Source of the DNA: Adiantum capillus-veneris
Lineage: Eukaryota; Streptophyta; Polypodiopsida; Polypodiales; Pteridaceae
Assembly (NCBI GenBank): GCA_014529385.2
Contig: CM043945.1
Location: forward strand, 93,748,612 to 93,812,611
Length of the DNA: 64,000 bases
Direction: 5' to 3'
The position numbers and the translations under genes were made by a program. The notes under the pieces are model-generated. The model saw only the letters and a program-made list of their open reading frames with translations, was not told the origin of the DNA and searched no databases. How positions within the stretch are numbered: position 1 is the first letter of the stretch; each line of letters begins with the position of its first letter. Below, piece by piece: positions 22,268 through 34,800 of the stretch.

Positions 22268-23400
22268 GTTTTCTTATATTTCTTTTTAATAGCTACGGGA
22301 ATCAAATCCTAGTGGGACTCTAGCTTGCATGATTTTCAAAGATACACGTATTTTAATGTATTATTGCAAGGATGATTACAAAACTTTGTCAACGAGCAAT
22401 GTCAAACTTTCATATTACATGAGGTGTCCATTGGAATCATATGAAAGTCTAGGCTAAGGGGACCACAAGAAGACTTTTGCTACCACAAATGTACCTTATT
22501 TTGATTATTTTTTTACACAAGGTTCTGATCTGAATTGGAAAAAGTATATAAAATGGTGGTCATAGCTTATGAGATGAATCTTTTTTCCGTATTTTCACTT
22601 TTTTATTTAGAGCCACGGTTGAGGAGATATGATCAAAATGGTGGACCTAGTCTCCCACATCATGCAGGGACATCTCATTTCAAACCTTGCCAGTTCCTTT
22701 TCTCACTGGCTCTTCTCTTTCTTGTGTAACCCTTGGGGGTTTCCTTCACCTATAAAAGGGGACCTCTTCTTCCTTGAAATTCAGTCAAGAGGGAGTGAGA
22801 GGATTCATGCAAAATTAGCCCATTAGGAAGCGAATGGATCTAGGAGCGCCTCTTTATTTGGCAGTTTAAGGAAGTCATACCTTTAGTTTTAAGAAAGTAA
22901 TCAAAGGACAGCTTTTGAATTCAAACAGGCAAAATGGCTATTTTATTTGAATTCAAATTTCCCCCCCCAAATGGAATTCAAAATCTAGCGGGTAAAAGCA
23001 TATGATGTAGCATATCTATGGAAAGAGATCGCCGTGTAGATTGTAGATCTATGATCTTCGCTCAAATAGGAGATCATATGTGGGAGTTATTTCAAGGCCA
23101 AAAATCATAAGATTGTCCACTCCCTTTTTGGGGAAAAAAGTGTATCCTTTGACCACTCTTACACATCTCTTACACACCCACCATTCTTGCACACATGGCA
23201 TACACCTATTCGTGAAAATGTTAATCATCTCCATAAGCTCATGGAAAATAAAGAGGCCCTCCTAAACCCCATCCTCTTCCTAATGCTTTAGCCCTACACT
23301 TGCCTTTGAGGAAGGCTAGCTAAACTTGAAAGCATCCTTGTAAACATCAACTCTAGTCAATCAAGGCCGAAGTCTTCTATCTCTTTCCATCTTCGTCAAA
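21916..23400 (+). repeat. Probable 3' LTR of gypsy-2
   Basis: The segment starts with TG after the polypurine tract. A TATA-like box, TATAAAAGGGG, lies at about 22,751, as expected for an LTR promoter. A (AT)n tract is at 22,223-22,265. The right edge is uncertain because no 5' partner LTR is present in the window; 23,400 is an approximate upper limit. Confidence 0.5.
22223..22265. repeat. (AT)n microsatellite
   Basis: About 21 uninterrupted AT units lie within the putative gypsy-2 LTR. Confidence 0.95.
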
Positions 23401-24632
23401 TTGGCAAATACTCTCAAAGGGGTCAATAAGCAAGGCGTTTTTTTTCTTCATTTTATTTTTTATTTTTTTGTTTTTCATCTCCAAGCGCAATCTATACCTC
23501 TATGTCTTCTGCTACTTCTACCTATACTCCTATCTCCATATCTCTTGTGTCCTAATTGTTTCTCTAGAAGGCATCAAGCAAGAAAGCTCTATCAACAACC
23601 TTCTTGTGAAGAAATATTAGTGAATAATGTACATCTCTCCCCGCTACATGTACTTCTCTCCCCAAAGTATCCTTATTGCCTATGAGCAAGAATAGGGCTT
23701 GAGAGGGAAACTTATCTTCTCTTGGCTTCTCTCATATCTACAATTTGCATATACTAGAGTTATCATATATGAATAATCCACATGATGTGAATTTCTACCA
23801 CTTCCACTCTATGCAATCTATTGTAATTAACATATGGATTAGCCGTAAAATACACTTTCAACAACGTATAGTGTTTCTCTTACGCCCTGAGAGGCTGAAT
23901 GAAAAACTTCTCACCGAACCCCATCATACTACCCCTTATAAACTATAAATTTTCTTTTAACATAAGTGTATTTTTCTTGCTATGAACCAAGAGGATTTGT
24001 ACACACAATTAGTCCCAATCACTAGACAAAACATATATATTATGGTAAGCACAAAATTACAATTCCAAACAACAATTTGTAGCCTGTTTGGTCGAAAAAG
24101 ATTGAACGCCATTGACTCATCTATTAACCCTTTCATATTACCCATGATACCATACGACCATAGCCTTGATGTTTTCCTCTTTGTGTTGTTTTGATATGCT
24201 CTTTTGTGTTCTTTCTTTGTGTGTGTGAGAGTAAGAGAAAAAGAGTGGAGATTCTTTGATTGCATGTCCTTCCAAACCCTATACTTTCATGGCATCTATG
24301 GTATAATTCCTTCATATTGTTTTTGGAGTTCTCTCACAAACTCTCACAGCCAAAAGCTAGGTGCTTTCCTGGCAAGACCGCAAACTTCTTGACAACGGAT
24401 ATCATTGTGTTGAGTGTGCTTTCTCTTTGGCTTAGCTGGACGGTGTGTCATTTCTATTGTGTTGGCCATCTATATCTATATCCTAGCCGCATCCCAAGCT
24501 AGGTGGTGTCCCTACTGTGTACCTCTCGTACATAGTCTTCCTATAGAGGCCACTGGATTTGTTTTGCACTTTCACATCTCAACTCATAGGACTCTTTTGA
24601 AAAAAATTGCATCGTAGATTGTAATGTGTTGC

Positions 24633-24636
<4 letters not shown>
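23401..24636. other. Stretch without a supported gene
   Basis: The frames here are short, hydrophobic and T-rich, and I do not credit them. No terminal repeat or RNA gene was recognised. Confidence 0.5.
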
Positions 24637-24708
<72 letters not shown>

Positions 24709-24729
24709 ACACACACACACACACACACA
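24637..24729. repeat. Compound (CT)n(AC)n microsatellite
   Basis: About 70 bp of CT repeat are followed by about 21 bp of AC repeat. Confidence 0.95.
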
Positions 24730-24739
24730 ACTCATTTGG

Positions 24740-25133
24740 CATTGTCATACAACTCATAGATAGCCTACTTGATCTAGGAGAGTTAGTGGATCATCTTCAA
24801 GTAGAAATCAAAGAGCTCAAGGATGAGAACATGGAGCTCAAGGCACGTCTTGCCACCTTGCAGATGCATCTCTCCTCCTTGGAGGCACAAAAGCAAGAAG
24901 ACAATAACTACCTCCTTGGCAAAGCAAAAGAAATTGAACACACACTCACTACAAGTGTTTACAATCTTGCCACCCAAGTCCACGAAGCAACCGTCGTCGC
25001 CTCCTCCAAGGTAGAAGAGTACATGCAAGAATGATTCCAAGAAGGACTAGCACTCTTTGTTCGCATTGGTGGTTTGACCTCTACTTGGTGGAAGGAGGAT
25101 GATACCTACACTTTGACTCTAGTCAAGATCAAC
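24740..25133 (+). pseudogene. Coiled-coil protein fragment
   Basis: Downstream of the microsatellite the plus strand reads LIDSLLDLGELVDHLQVEIK, then ELKDENMELKARLATLQMHL, with regular Leu spacing typical of a coiled coil. It continues to a TGA at 25,032-25,034 and then reads on as FQEGLALFVRIGG up to a TAA near 25,133. The open frame upstream that runs through the CT/AC tract is a by-product of the repeat. No start codon or family can be assigned. It could be part of a gag or a host gene fragment. Confidence 0.4.
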
Positions 25134-25504
25134 TAAAACATTCACCCAACCAAGGAATTCTTGTCTTAGAAACTAAAGAGATGCACATAATGCTTATATA
25201 AGCATCACAACTCCTCAAGGGCACTATCAAGTATACCCACTATTGGCATTTTTTATAGGCTTGGATTGCATAAAAACAGGCATTTTATGCAAAGAGTATC
25301 ACATGCTACCATACTTGCGCTCATTTTTTAGGGCCAAGAATCAATGCCCACACAATATACATGGCCGAGAATACATTGGAAAGTCGCGATTTTTAATTCA
25401 TCTCACAAAAAGAGTACTTTTTTTTTTTGTAAAGCCTCTCTTGGTCTAGCCCGTCACACACTATCACAACATTGTCATCCTAATAAAGAATTGAACATAA
25501 GTAG

Positions 25505-25730
25505 TGTTCGAATTAGGGTTGTAGGAAAACACACACAGCTTGGAGAAGATGAAGGAAGCTCAAGGAACACAACTGAGAGTATATTACTTAGTGCGCAATG
25601 GAAAGATAGATAGCCCTAGAGTGATGGGCGTATATATAATGCATGGGGGAAATAACCTCCTAAAGAGGGAAAAATACCTCGGTGGTCCTAGTGTGTTCAC
25701 ACACATCACTACCACATGTATCTGGTAACA
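25505..25730 (-). repeat. 3' LTR of copia-B
   Basis: A 226-bp repeat closely matches 28,446-28,660 and 43,912-44,138. On the minus strand it starts TGTTACC. A purine-rich tract (AGGTGGGATT) lies just outside its start and fits a polypurine tract. Confidence 0.9.
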
Positions 25731-25738
25731 AATCCCAC

Positions 25739-26918
25739 CTAGAGTGATGTAGTGAATGAGAGCTGGCACATGAGTAAATAGAAGTGCCATGCCCTGAGGA
25801 CATGATCAGTCCACAAAGGGGCATAAGACCAAAGCTTTGCGGAAAGCTTCAAGCTCTCACGAGACAATGCCTTTATGAAAATATCTGCAAGGTTGTCTTG
25901 TGTTGACACATAAGCCAAGATGATCTCTCCTACTGAGAGCCTCTCCCTAGCATAGTGGTAATGCACCTCAATCTGCTTTGTGCGAGCATGAAAAATTGGG
26001 TTCCTCACAACTGCCAATGCACTCTGACTGTCAGTGTAGATAGTGTTGGCAGTGTCTTGTCCTGCACCCAAATTAATCATAAGGCGCCTGAGCCATACAC
26101 ACTCAACCGTAGTTGTGAATATTGCCCTGTACTTAGCCTCTCACAACTAGAAGTGGCCACACTAGGTTGCTTCTTACTCAACCATGATATAAATGAACTG
26201 CCAAGCATGAAACAAAAACCACTTGTGGACACTTGCGTGTCAAAACAACCAACCCAATTTGAGTTCGAAAAAGCATGTAAGTCTGGCGGAAATGATACCC
26301 CCTTGGGATAAAACAAGCCAAGATGTAAAGTTCCACTAAGGTAGAAAAAAATCCTCTTGACAGCCTGCCAATGCTTAGGCCCTAGGCTATGCATAAATCT
26401 GCTGACCTGTGAGACTGCAAACTAAATATCCGGCCTCGTGTTGCACACATAAATGAGGCAACCAACAACAGTTTGGTAAAGAGTGACATCAACAGGATCA
26501 CCAACATCATGTAGACTCAACTTTAAACCTATTTCCATGGGAGTGGCAATAGGTTTGCAATACTCAAGTCCAAACTTACATAGTAATGTCTCTATGTAAC
26601 TTTTCTGACACAAGGCAATACCACCATCATAGTGCTTAAACTATATACCCAAGTAATGATGCAACAACCCCAAATATTTCATCTTGAAAGTAGCATTCAA
26701 ATCAGCCTTAAATTCAAAAATATGTCTCTCATTTGGTCGAGTGATCAGTAAATCATCTACATAAAGAACCACAATGAGAAGTACATCACCCTCACGCTTT
26801 ACATACAATGTGGTTTCTGTTGGACTGTTTACGAAAGCCTTGTTTGACCCAATGAGTGTCAGCTTTCTCATACCAAGAACAAGGAGATTGCTTCAACCCA
26901 TACAAAGCCTCCTTACAT
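25739..26918 (-). pseudogene. copia-B RT (C-terminal) and RNase H
   Basis: Reading the minus strand downwards: CKEALYGLKQSPCSWYEK (26,920-26,860), a catalytic motif LYVDDLLI near 26,770, LGLLHHYLGI, SYIETLLCKFGLEYCKPIAT, VVGCLIYVCNTRPDI, MHSLGPKHWQAVKRIFFYLS, SWLSKKQPSVATSSCE and the RNase H end HYHYARERLSVGEIILAYVS with NLADIFIKALS. This is the canonical copia RT-RNase H order. Several stops and frame changes make it non-functional. It ends just before the 3' LTR. Confidence 0.9.
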
Positions 26919-27840
26919 CGGCAGAACAAGCTCGTTAGGATGGAAAGGATGCAGAGGATCATGCGTTGATTGTGTTGTCTGTGAAGCGCACCATTACTCC
27001 TCACATTCGTTCAGTAAAATCTGCAAACACAGGCTTAGGATATTCTAGCAGGTCTTTATGCAAGCCTCAATGAGGTTAAAATTGCTTGCCGCGGAAAGAG
27101 CTTGAATCAAAGATTATTCATGAGGAAGATGATATGGACACTTTCCTTGCTGATGTCTAGGATATCAATGAGAAACTTATTTATGTAGGTGAAGTCATTC
27201 AGATAGTTCCCTTGTGAAGACTGTTCTTCATGCCATACCAGATTCTTACCAGACTTTTGCTAGTACTTCGAGACTTATGACCCAAGGAAATCCTGAAGTT
27301 GTCAAGTTTGATGCATTACGCACATTGCTATTACAAGAGTCACTTTCTAGAAAAAACAAGACTAGGTAGCATGCACTTGAACAGTCTTTTATTGCTTCTC
27401 AAAGAAAGGGTGGTAACAGAAATGCAACCACTTCTTATGATTCTGTTGCGAGTGGAAAACTTTTATTCCTAATGCTTCTGCGAGAAGTAATTTGTGTGGA
27501 AATTTTGGTGATAAGGGCAAAAAGAAGATGCATTGCCATTATTGTAAAGCTAATGATCACTTGATCAAGCAGTGTCCTAAGTTGAAGGCCAAAGAGGCTA
27601 AGAAGAAAGAGGGTGGTTCCACTGCAATGTTGGTTCCACTACAAATGCAACCATTGTTGAGTCTTTTGTGAAAGGAGATTGTGATGTTTCTGTTGATGCA
27701 AAATGGGCTTTTAATGCAGAGTGCACTTACAATCCCGCTGTCCATGATGCATGCATGTCAGTTGTTGTTGTAGATTCACATGTGTGGTATTTTGACAGTG
27801 GTGCTACAAAGCACATTACCTCACATCATGAATTGTAAAA
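26919..27840 (+). pseudogene. copia-B gag to protease segment, inverted
   Basis: On the plus strand, opposite to the rest of the element, the sequence reads gag (KDAEDHALIVLSVKRTITPH in one frame, then TVLHAIPDSYQTF and ALRTLLLQESLSRKNK), a CCHC knuckle (CHYCKANDHLIKQC, near 27,530-27,575) and the protease active site WYFDSGATKHIT near 27,785-27,820. Frameshifts and stops are frequent. The left end abuts RT on the minus strand at about 26,919; the right end abuts the gag N-terminus on the minus strand near 27,840-27,858. Confidence 0.85.
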
Positions 27841-27857
27841 CCTGTCTTGAGTCAAAC

Positions 27858-28078
27858 TACTCTAATAGCAGAAATCCTTGCAGCAAGACCTGCAACATCC
27901 TCAACATTGCCTACATCATCAGAACCAGGATGTACACCAATGCCCTGCACAATTTTCCAGACACCCTTTGACACGAGAACATGTTGCATCATGTAAACCC
28001 ACATAGGGTAATTGTCCCCATCCAATTGTCCTCAGCAGTAACAAACATCTTGAACACATCTGTGTTGTTGTCAGCCAT
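27858..28078 (-). pseudogene. copia-B gag N-terminus
   Basis: ATG at 28,078-28,076 begins MADNNTDVFKMF, which matches the same gag start in the truncated copy at 43.6 kb. The frame breaks within about 20 codons, although gag-like sequence (NYPMWVYMMQH in another frame) continues. It is correctly placed downstream of the primer-binding site on the minus strand. Confidence 0.75.
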
Positions 28079-28431
28079 GGTAAATGTTGCACTTTATGTG
28101 AAAACTTCCTGAAAAGAGGAGAAATGAAGCGAGAACAACACGTGCTATATATCACAAACCGTAGAAGACTGTAAGGGACCTGTTATACAAAAAACGGCAC
28201 TGACAAAAATTTTGCACAAAATGACAAAATAGCCTATGTAGTACTGCCTGTAGTGGAAACAGAGGCTGAAATGAGCTCGAATTAGAAATCTAAGCAGATT
28301 GATATCTACGAGCATACCCAAAAACTTTGTCGACCTACAGACGCTTGCCAAAGTTCACTGAAATTGGAGAAAGTGAGCAGATGTGTGGTGTTGGAGCTGT
28401 TGTGGCGACTAAGCCCAGGAGGACACAACCT

Positions 28432-28443
28432 GCGCTGATACCA
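28432..28443 (-). promoter_or_regulatory. Primer-binding site of copia-B
   Basis: On the minus strand this reads TGGTATCAGCGC, the initiator tRNA-Met site with one change (A to C) from the standard TGGTATCAGAGC. It starts two bases inside the right LTR. Confidence 0.85.
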
Positions 28444-28445
28444 AT

Positions 28446-28660
28446 TGTTGGAATTAGGGTTGCAGGAAAACACACACAGCTTGGAGAAGATGAAGGAAGC
28501 TCAAGGCACACAACTGAGAGTATATTACGTAGTGTGCAATGTAAAGATAGATAGCCCTAAAGTGATGGGCGCACGGGGGGAAAAAACTCCTAAAGAGGGA
28601 AAAATGCCCCGGCGGTCCTAGTGTGTTCACACACATCACTACCACATGTATATGGTAACA
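28446..28660 (-). repeat. 5' LTR of copia-B
   Basis: The 215-bp partner of 25,505-25,730. The length difference comes mainly from a short deletion around the GGGCGTATATA block. It is followed by AGTAG, the target duplication. Confidence 0.9.
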
Positions 28661-28665
28661 AGTAG

Positions 28666-29687
28666 AGTATCACTCATATATTTCAAAAAGTTATCGTGCA
28701 CATTAGGTAAGACATATTGAGGATCTTATTTTGAATTATTGATATTTTTTTGCCATGTGTAATTTTTTATGAATTATCCTAACAAAAATACTTCGTGGAT
28801 TATAGTTCCGTTTTTTTACACAAGATATCTTTAGATACAAATTTCATTTGCAAGATCTTATGGTTATTTAATAGATACACTTATAAGGAATGTGGTCATG
28901 TTAAAAAATCTAAACTTCAACAGGTAAATTTTAGTAGATCTTTCGTAGACAACACCTTAGCCAATTAAAATAATAAAGATAATTTTTAAATAAGATATAA
29001 TAAAAATTATACTACATTTTTTCTTAGGGATTTAATAGATCCTCTAGCACTAGGTGCAAGTTGCTCGTAGAAAAAAAATCGTTCACCCATTTTGATTAAT
29101 TACATTTCTTTAGTTCACCTACCGTATAGATCTAAGGGTTTTGAATGTGCCAGATCTAGGATTTTTACATTTTTGTGTCATCTAAATGTTTTGTTTAGCC
29201 TCTCAATCCTAACTAGCTATGCAAGAACATATAGTATTGACTCTACATCAACAAATGTTTGAGCTATATGAAACGGTCACACTCAATACCCAACTACAAA
29301 AACTGGGCACAAGATCTTGTACCCACCCATTAGTGAGTCCTTGAGACCAGCTCAACCTTAAGTCAAGGAGCAAGAGATTCAAAAAGTACGAGATGCACGA
29401 GCAGCAGGAAAATGGGTCACGTACCAAGGTGGGAAGGCTATCGTTGAGGAGTTTTGAGTCCCAAAACCCCCCCAAGCCACTTCCCTTACCCACTTTCCCT
29501 CCCCCTCCTACGTGAAATATGTCCCATTATAGCTATTTATGTTTTCCATGTACTCTTTTAGCAAGAGCATCACAATTTTTTTGTATCCACATTTAGCTAT
29601 GTTCTCGATGTAATCTTTTAGCAAGAGCCCAGCAATGTATGTTCCCTTGGTCCCACAACTCATATTTGACCTCCGATGACGGTAATG

Positions 29688-29690
<3 letters not shown>
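28666..29690. other. Stretch without a supported gene
   Basis: AT-rich sequence with no credible frame or repeat terminus. Confidence 0.5.

Positions 29691-29783
<93 letters not shown>
29691..29783. repeat. (CT)n microsatellite, ~93 bp
   Basis: About 46 CT units. The 50 bp before it (GGTCCCACAACTCATATTTG and onward) resemble the 50 bp before the CT tract at 37,288, so the two loci share ancestry. Confidence 0.95.
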
Positions 29784-29786
<3 letters not shown>

Positions 29787-31017
29787 TTCAATTGATGGCC
29801 CGATGTCTCATTGTTTCCTATATTGTGTAGGTTACACTTGCTTGAAGGCACCTTAGCAAGTAGATACCACCACGTGGCCAAGGGAAGGGGACAAAATCCC
29901 TTCCCCCATTATATGTATTGTATATGGTATCATGGTTTTTGGACAAACGTAAGCCATGAACAACAAGGAAATCCATGCTACAGTGTCTTAAGCTGGGGCA
30001 AAATCCACCCAAGTTCATGGGTCGGTACCCTAAGGAATACTTTTGTAGATGATGATCTACTTATATTTATTTTTGGACTTTGCACCCGAAAAATACATGA
30101 ATGTAAATTTAAGTGTGTAAATGAAGAGGTGCCTAGGGCTTGATATTAAGGCCAACATACATATTTCAAGGATACAAATTAAATAAATGGTTCATGTTGG
30201 GCTAAAATTATCGAATAGTTGACCTTTCCTTACTCGTCCTTATGTGTTCTTTGAAAATTCTCCTTATGTCCAAATGATTGCTTGACCACTATCTACACAT
30301 GGTGTAAATGTCAGTGAACTTCCTTTGATAGCATGATGGATGGAGTGAATAGTGGAAATTCTTTTTGAGCGATTTTTGTGTGGAGCCAAACATGCTTGTT
30401 CTTGATAGAGAGATGCTTCTCAGCTCCATAACAAGCCTAAAGGACCCTAAATCATCAAAGCAAGAAGTCAAGAACGATGGGCCAGCCATAAAAAGCTGGT
30501 GAAAAATCAAGGCTATGGGCTGAATTCAACACAAGTTACCACACAATATTGGGGCGATTAAATCCAACCTCTAAGCAAGTTCAATGTATACTTCACAAAT
30601 TTAAACTTATTAAATTTTACCAACTTTTCTCCAAAGCCAACTTGACAAGCGAATGTTGCTTTGGTCAAGATGAGATTTACAGTCAAAGAAAATTTGATAG
30701 CTAAGTTTCTTAAGCTATCTCCTTTTAATATTGGATAATCTACAATACTTTTATGACTCTCAACAACACAAATGATTCAACTCTCTATGAACGCTTAACA
30801 AGATCAGCTTTCTTTTATCTTGACATCTGTATGTCAGCTATGAGCACATTTTATCCTTCCAATGTCCTTATGTGGAGCAAGGGTTCAATTTAGGACATAT
30901 TCCATAGAAGTTTCTAAATTTTGGAATATGATATCACCATACAAACTTGGGAAAATTTTGAGTATGACACATACATCACCATCAACCTGTCCACCTCTTT
31001 TCCCAATTTCCAAGCAC
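29784..31017. other. Stretch without a supported gene
   Basis: Short open frames are present but show no family signature. No transposon ends were recognised. Confidence 0.5.
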
Positions 31018-31099
31018 GCACACACACACACATACATCACCATCAACCTGTCCACCTCTTTTCCCAATTTCCAAGCACACACACACACACACACACCTA

Positions 31100-31144
<45 letters not shown>
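31018..31144. repeat. (AC)n microsatellite with a duplicated flank
   Basis: Two AC tracts (31,018-31,033 and about 31,076-31,144) are each preceded by the same ~45-bp block containing CATCACCATCAACCTGTCCA. The pattern indicates a local tandem duplication of about 62 bp. Confidence 0.9.
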
Positions 31145-31146
<2 letters not shown>

Positions 31147-31407
31147 CATGGAATTGACATAGACAAGATTGTAAGAGTGTGCAAGAGAATTTGAAGAGAT
31201 AGAGACTTTATTAGAGAGTACACATCAAAATTAAGCATAGCATAAGAGTGTAGAGAAGAGAATCTCCAAGTGAAAGGCCTAAATCTAGCCCCAAAATCCA
31301 TGGAACCTCTCTTGTGGAGTTGGTATTTAATATATTATTTGTGAGTTTAAGGTGCCAAAATTTGAGGCCCCTTTTTTACAATCACTTCAATTTTGTAAAT
31401 GAGTGAA

Positions 31408-31685
31408 GCTCATTAGTTCTTGCATGACCCATAAGGGAAGTTCCCACTACAATTATTTACAAAGCCACAGTGGCTTATTGGAATGAAAATCTAAAATGTG
31501 TCGAGTATAAAATGGCCATGAGTAATTGCCGGCGTCTTTTTGTCAACTCCCTGCATTCCACTCTACAAAATCATCATCAACAACTCAATTAGAAAAATAA
31601 ATAGATAGCACATAATTAACCATTACGCAAGTTATCCCAATTGCAACTAGCCACTACAACAGGAGGGTGCCTAGTCTCGTAACAT
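31408..31685. repeat. 280-bp direct repeat, copy 1
   Basis: This block, from GCTCATTAGTTCTTGCATG to GTCTCGTAACAT, matches 36,274-36,553 in the same orientation with scattered substitutions. The pair brackets about 4.6 kb that contains copy 1 of the 3.1-kb repeat. The nature of the repeat (short LTR, TRIM or exon-like module) is not known. Confidence 0.8.
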
Positions 31686-31857
31686 CTCTCCCACCATGGA
31701 TAGCAATTGTCCTCAGTTGATCAATAGAGAAATCAACTGGACCGTGAGGTGGAAATTGTGGAGAAGGTCTGGAAGTTGTGAAAGAACTTTTCACGCATCC
31801 ATTTGGCTCTAGGTGACCCTTGAAAGTTAAAAGGTAACAATTATAAACCATACAAGA

Positions 31858-34800
31858 CATATTTAGGAATTTTCAGAATTATTCGAGTCCCATTTTTTAA
31901 AATGATATTTAAAATTGGAGTCTTTTTTATTAAGTTTGACCTGATGGTTGTTTTTGTGAAGCTTTTCTGCCATATAAAAAAGAGGCACAAGCACATGAAA
32001 GGGGGCTCAAACCCTCATTTGGTGTTGCTGCTTCCTAGTAAATACAAAGATTGTTTGGGTATATAGTTGGCATGCACCTCAAACTATCTATTTTTTGATA
32101 AAAAGGGAAAGAAGGTCAATGATTACTATTAACTTTTATAACCTATTGCTAGGCATTGTGCTTGAGCCTCATGCCCCTTATGTGTCCCCATTCCATGCCC
32201 CTTTGTGTAAGCTAACTTCACCTCTTGTTACATGATTACTACGGGTACATAAGTGGCATGAGTTTACAACTACCACCATGCTCAAGGTACCAATAGGACA
32301 TGATGTTCACACTCAAAATTTGAGCCTCCATCTTGCTATAGGTATGTAAGGAGCATCCACCTTGCTATAGGTATGTAAGGAACATGACTCAGGGATCAAC
32401 CTTGTTCTAAGTACATATGAAGCAACACAAGGCTGAAACTCTTTGCCTTGGTCTAGGTAGCGAATGGGTAAGTTCAAGCCTCCACCTTGATCTAGGTATG
32501 TAAGAACATGAGGTTCAAACTTATGTTGAGCTTTATGTCCCTTTAATACCTAAATCAAGGCTGAAGTTCAAACTCTTGCAGCTATGCCCCCTAGGATGTA
32601 AGGAGTGTGAAGAGTTTGAGACTCTACTTTGTTCCAAACCCGTAGGTAAGTATATGTGGCCGGCTCAAACTTAAGTTCTTGCTCATACTCTAGGTATGTA
32701 AGAAGCATGAAGCTCAAACTTGAGTTCAAGCAATCGCCTTGTTCCAGGTATGTAAGGGACATGAGGCTCGAACTTAAGTTCGAGCCTTTGCCTTGCTCCT
32801 AATTTATAGGTAAAAATTTGAGACTCCATCTTGTCCAACGTTAGAAAGAGCATGAGGCTTGAACTTAAGTTGAGCCTTTTCCTTGCTCCAAATTTATAGG
32901 TAAAGTTTTGAGCCTCCATCTTGTCCAAAGTCAGAAAGAGCATGAGGCTCGAACTTAAGTTTGAACTTAAGTTTGAGCCTTTGCCTTGCTCCAAATTTAT
33001 AGGTAAATCTTTGAGCCTCCATCTTGTCCATGAGACTCGAACTTAAGTTCGAGCCTCCACCTTGCTCTAGGCATGTAAGGGACATGAAAATTTAAACCTC
33101 CACCTTCCTCAAAATCCATAAAGCGCATGAGGCTGGAGCCTATCGCTGTGTTGGCTATAAAATGCACACGAACACTCACATCACCTACTTCAAAAACTTA
33201 ACTAAGGCTAGTAGAAAAATCTTTAAGCTTTTCAAACATATTAAACTACACACACTATAATCAAAACTAATCCTGCGTGTGTTTGCATGGCACAATTGGC
33301 AAGGCATGAGCATGGCCATGAATAAACGCGTGCCCTTGATTTGAGCATTTGTTGAGAAATTAGCTGTAGATTAGCCCATTGATGAATGAATGGCATGTCT
33401 AGACAATTGCATGCTTCCCTTTAACTCCACCCTAATTACCAGTGCTTTTTGCCCTACTTCTATTTCAGATCCTCTAATATCTCCATGTGGATGATTCTTT
33501 AAGAACCCAAGGACTTACAGAGGTTAAGGGGAAACTCAGTATGCCCTACAAATTCTTTGCAAAATTCCAATCATTACTAGTAGGGTGATGGGGTAAAAGC
33601 ACCAACTATCCCAAAAAACGATGTTGACTCACACTGCAGCTTGCTATTTTACCATATGCACAGAACATGCCAACATGTGCATTTCAAGCATTTTCCATTT
33701 TCAAAACTTTTTGAGGGGCTACAACTCTTGTAAGCCCTCCTCATAACCTATGCAATCATGGTGTGTGAAGACGAGTTCACAAGAGTATGAGTGGGCCTCC
33801 AACCCCTTGTGCTGTTGGGTGGGATGGGACTCCAATATCTTTCATGCTAATTCCATTGCACGGGGATCATCTAGTTGTGGCTCTGCAACCATTGTCTCCA
33901 CAATCACCTACATCCATAGTTTGCAACCACCATCTCCACTGTCACTGGCTGTAGCCACGTCTGCAAATCACCATCGCAGTCGTCTGCAAACTACCATCTC
34001 CACCGTCGTTTGCATCTGCAAACCACTATTATCACCAGCATCTGCAAGGTTATTGTCCAATGCCAGTGCGACTCATTCAAGGAGACCAATTTGGGGTTGT
34101 TATCTACCACCAATGGCAGTGCACAAAGACCCGTGTGGGGTTGTTGCAGGGCTGTTGTCCGCCACTTTGCAGCTCCATCACAACCATCATCTTAACAAGG
34201 AATTTCATGTCTGCCGCTCAGGGAGACCTAGCCGAAGAGGCCATTTCCTATCGTGATTTGCAGCTACTGTCTCATCGTCGTCACATGGTATGCATGGCCA
34301 CTGCGCTTTGCCCCTAGCATCTACTTCAGTGCAACACTTAACGCCGATGAGCGGTATCAACTAACAGCGGTAGGGGAGAACCTCTGTCATAATCTGACAG
34401 CTTTGAAGTTTTAATTTCAAAATTCAAATTAAAGTGCATTTCTTTAATGAGGCTCAATTTTTTTTTGTCTTGAGCTAACCAATGGTGCCCACCATTCCAT
34501 TTTCATGAGACCACCCAATGAACACCCACGCCCTTTTGCTAGACTCTAGAAGCAATGTCTCAAAGATGTCATCTCGCTCGACCTCGAGTTCAAGATTCAA
34601 CGTTTCTTGGATGTTCTAGCTCAAGACTTTGAAGATGCACAAAGTACTATGCACCCTCAACAAAGCGTCAACCAGGAGTATGCAGCCTCAACCACGCATC
34701 GACCGAGAGTATGCACCCTCACAAGAGGTTCTAGATGCAGACTTTGAAGATGCACAAGACTATGCAGTCTCAACGCTTATTAGAAGAGGTTTAGGTTAGA

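Larger units (their letters stand above)
25505..28660 (-). mobile_element. Ty1/copia retrotransposon copia-B, rearranged
   Basis: The two LTRs (25,505-25,730 and 28,446-28,660) are flanked by the identical 5-bp duplication AGTAG (25,500-25,504 and 28,661-28,665), so this is one complete insertion. Orientation is minus: the primer-binding site abuts the right LTR and RT and RNase H lie towards the left LTR. At 3.16 kb it is short for an autonomous copia because integrase and much of RT are missing. A ~0.92-kb gag-protease segment is inverted relative to the rest. A related truncated copy is at about 43,000-44,138. Confidence 0.9.

Noticed and set aside
32568-33179. Repeated minus-strand frames with LKFEPHAL-type peptides
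   Set aside because: They follow the minisatellite unit and recur identically in copy 2 at 61,367-61,966; the frames shift between units.
33750-34317. 168-codon plus-strand frame in repeat copy 1
   Set aside because: The corresponding region of copy 2 does not keep the frame, and the sequence is rich in short repeated CACCATCTCCAC-like blocks.
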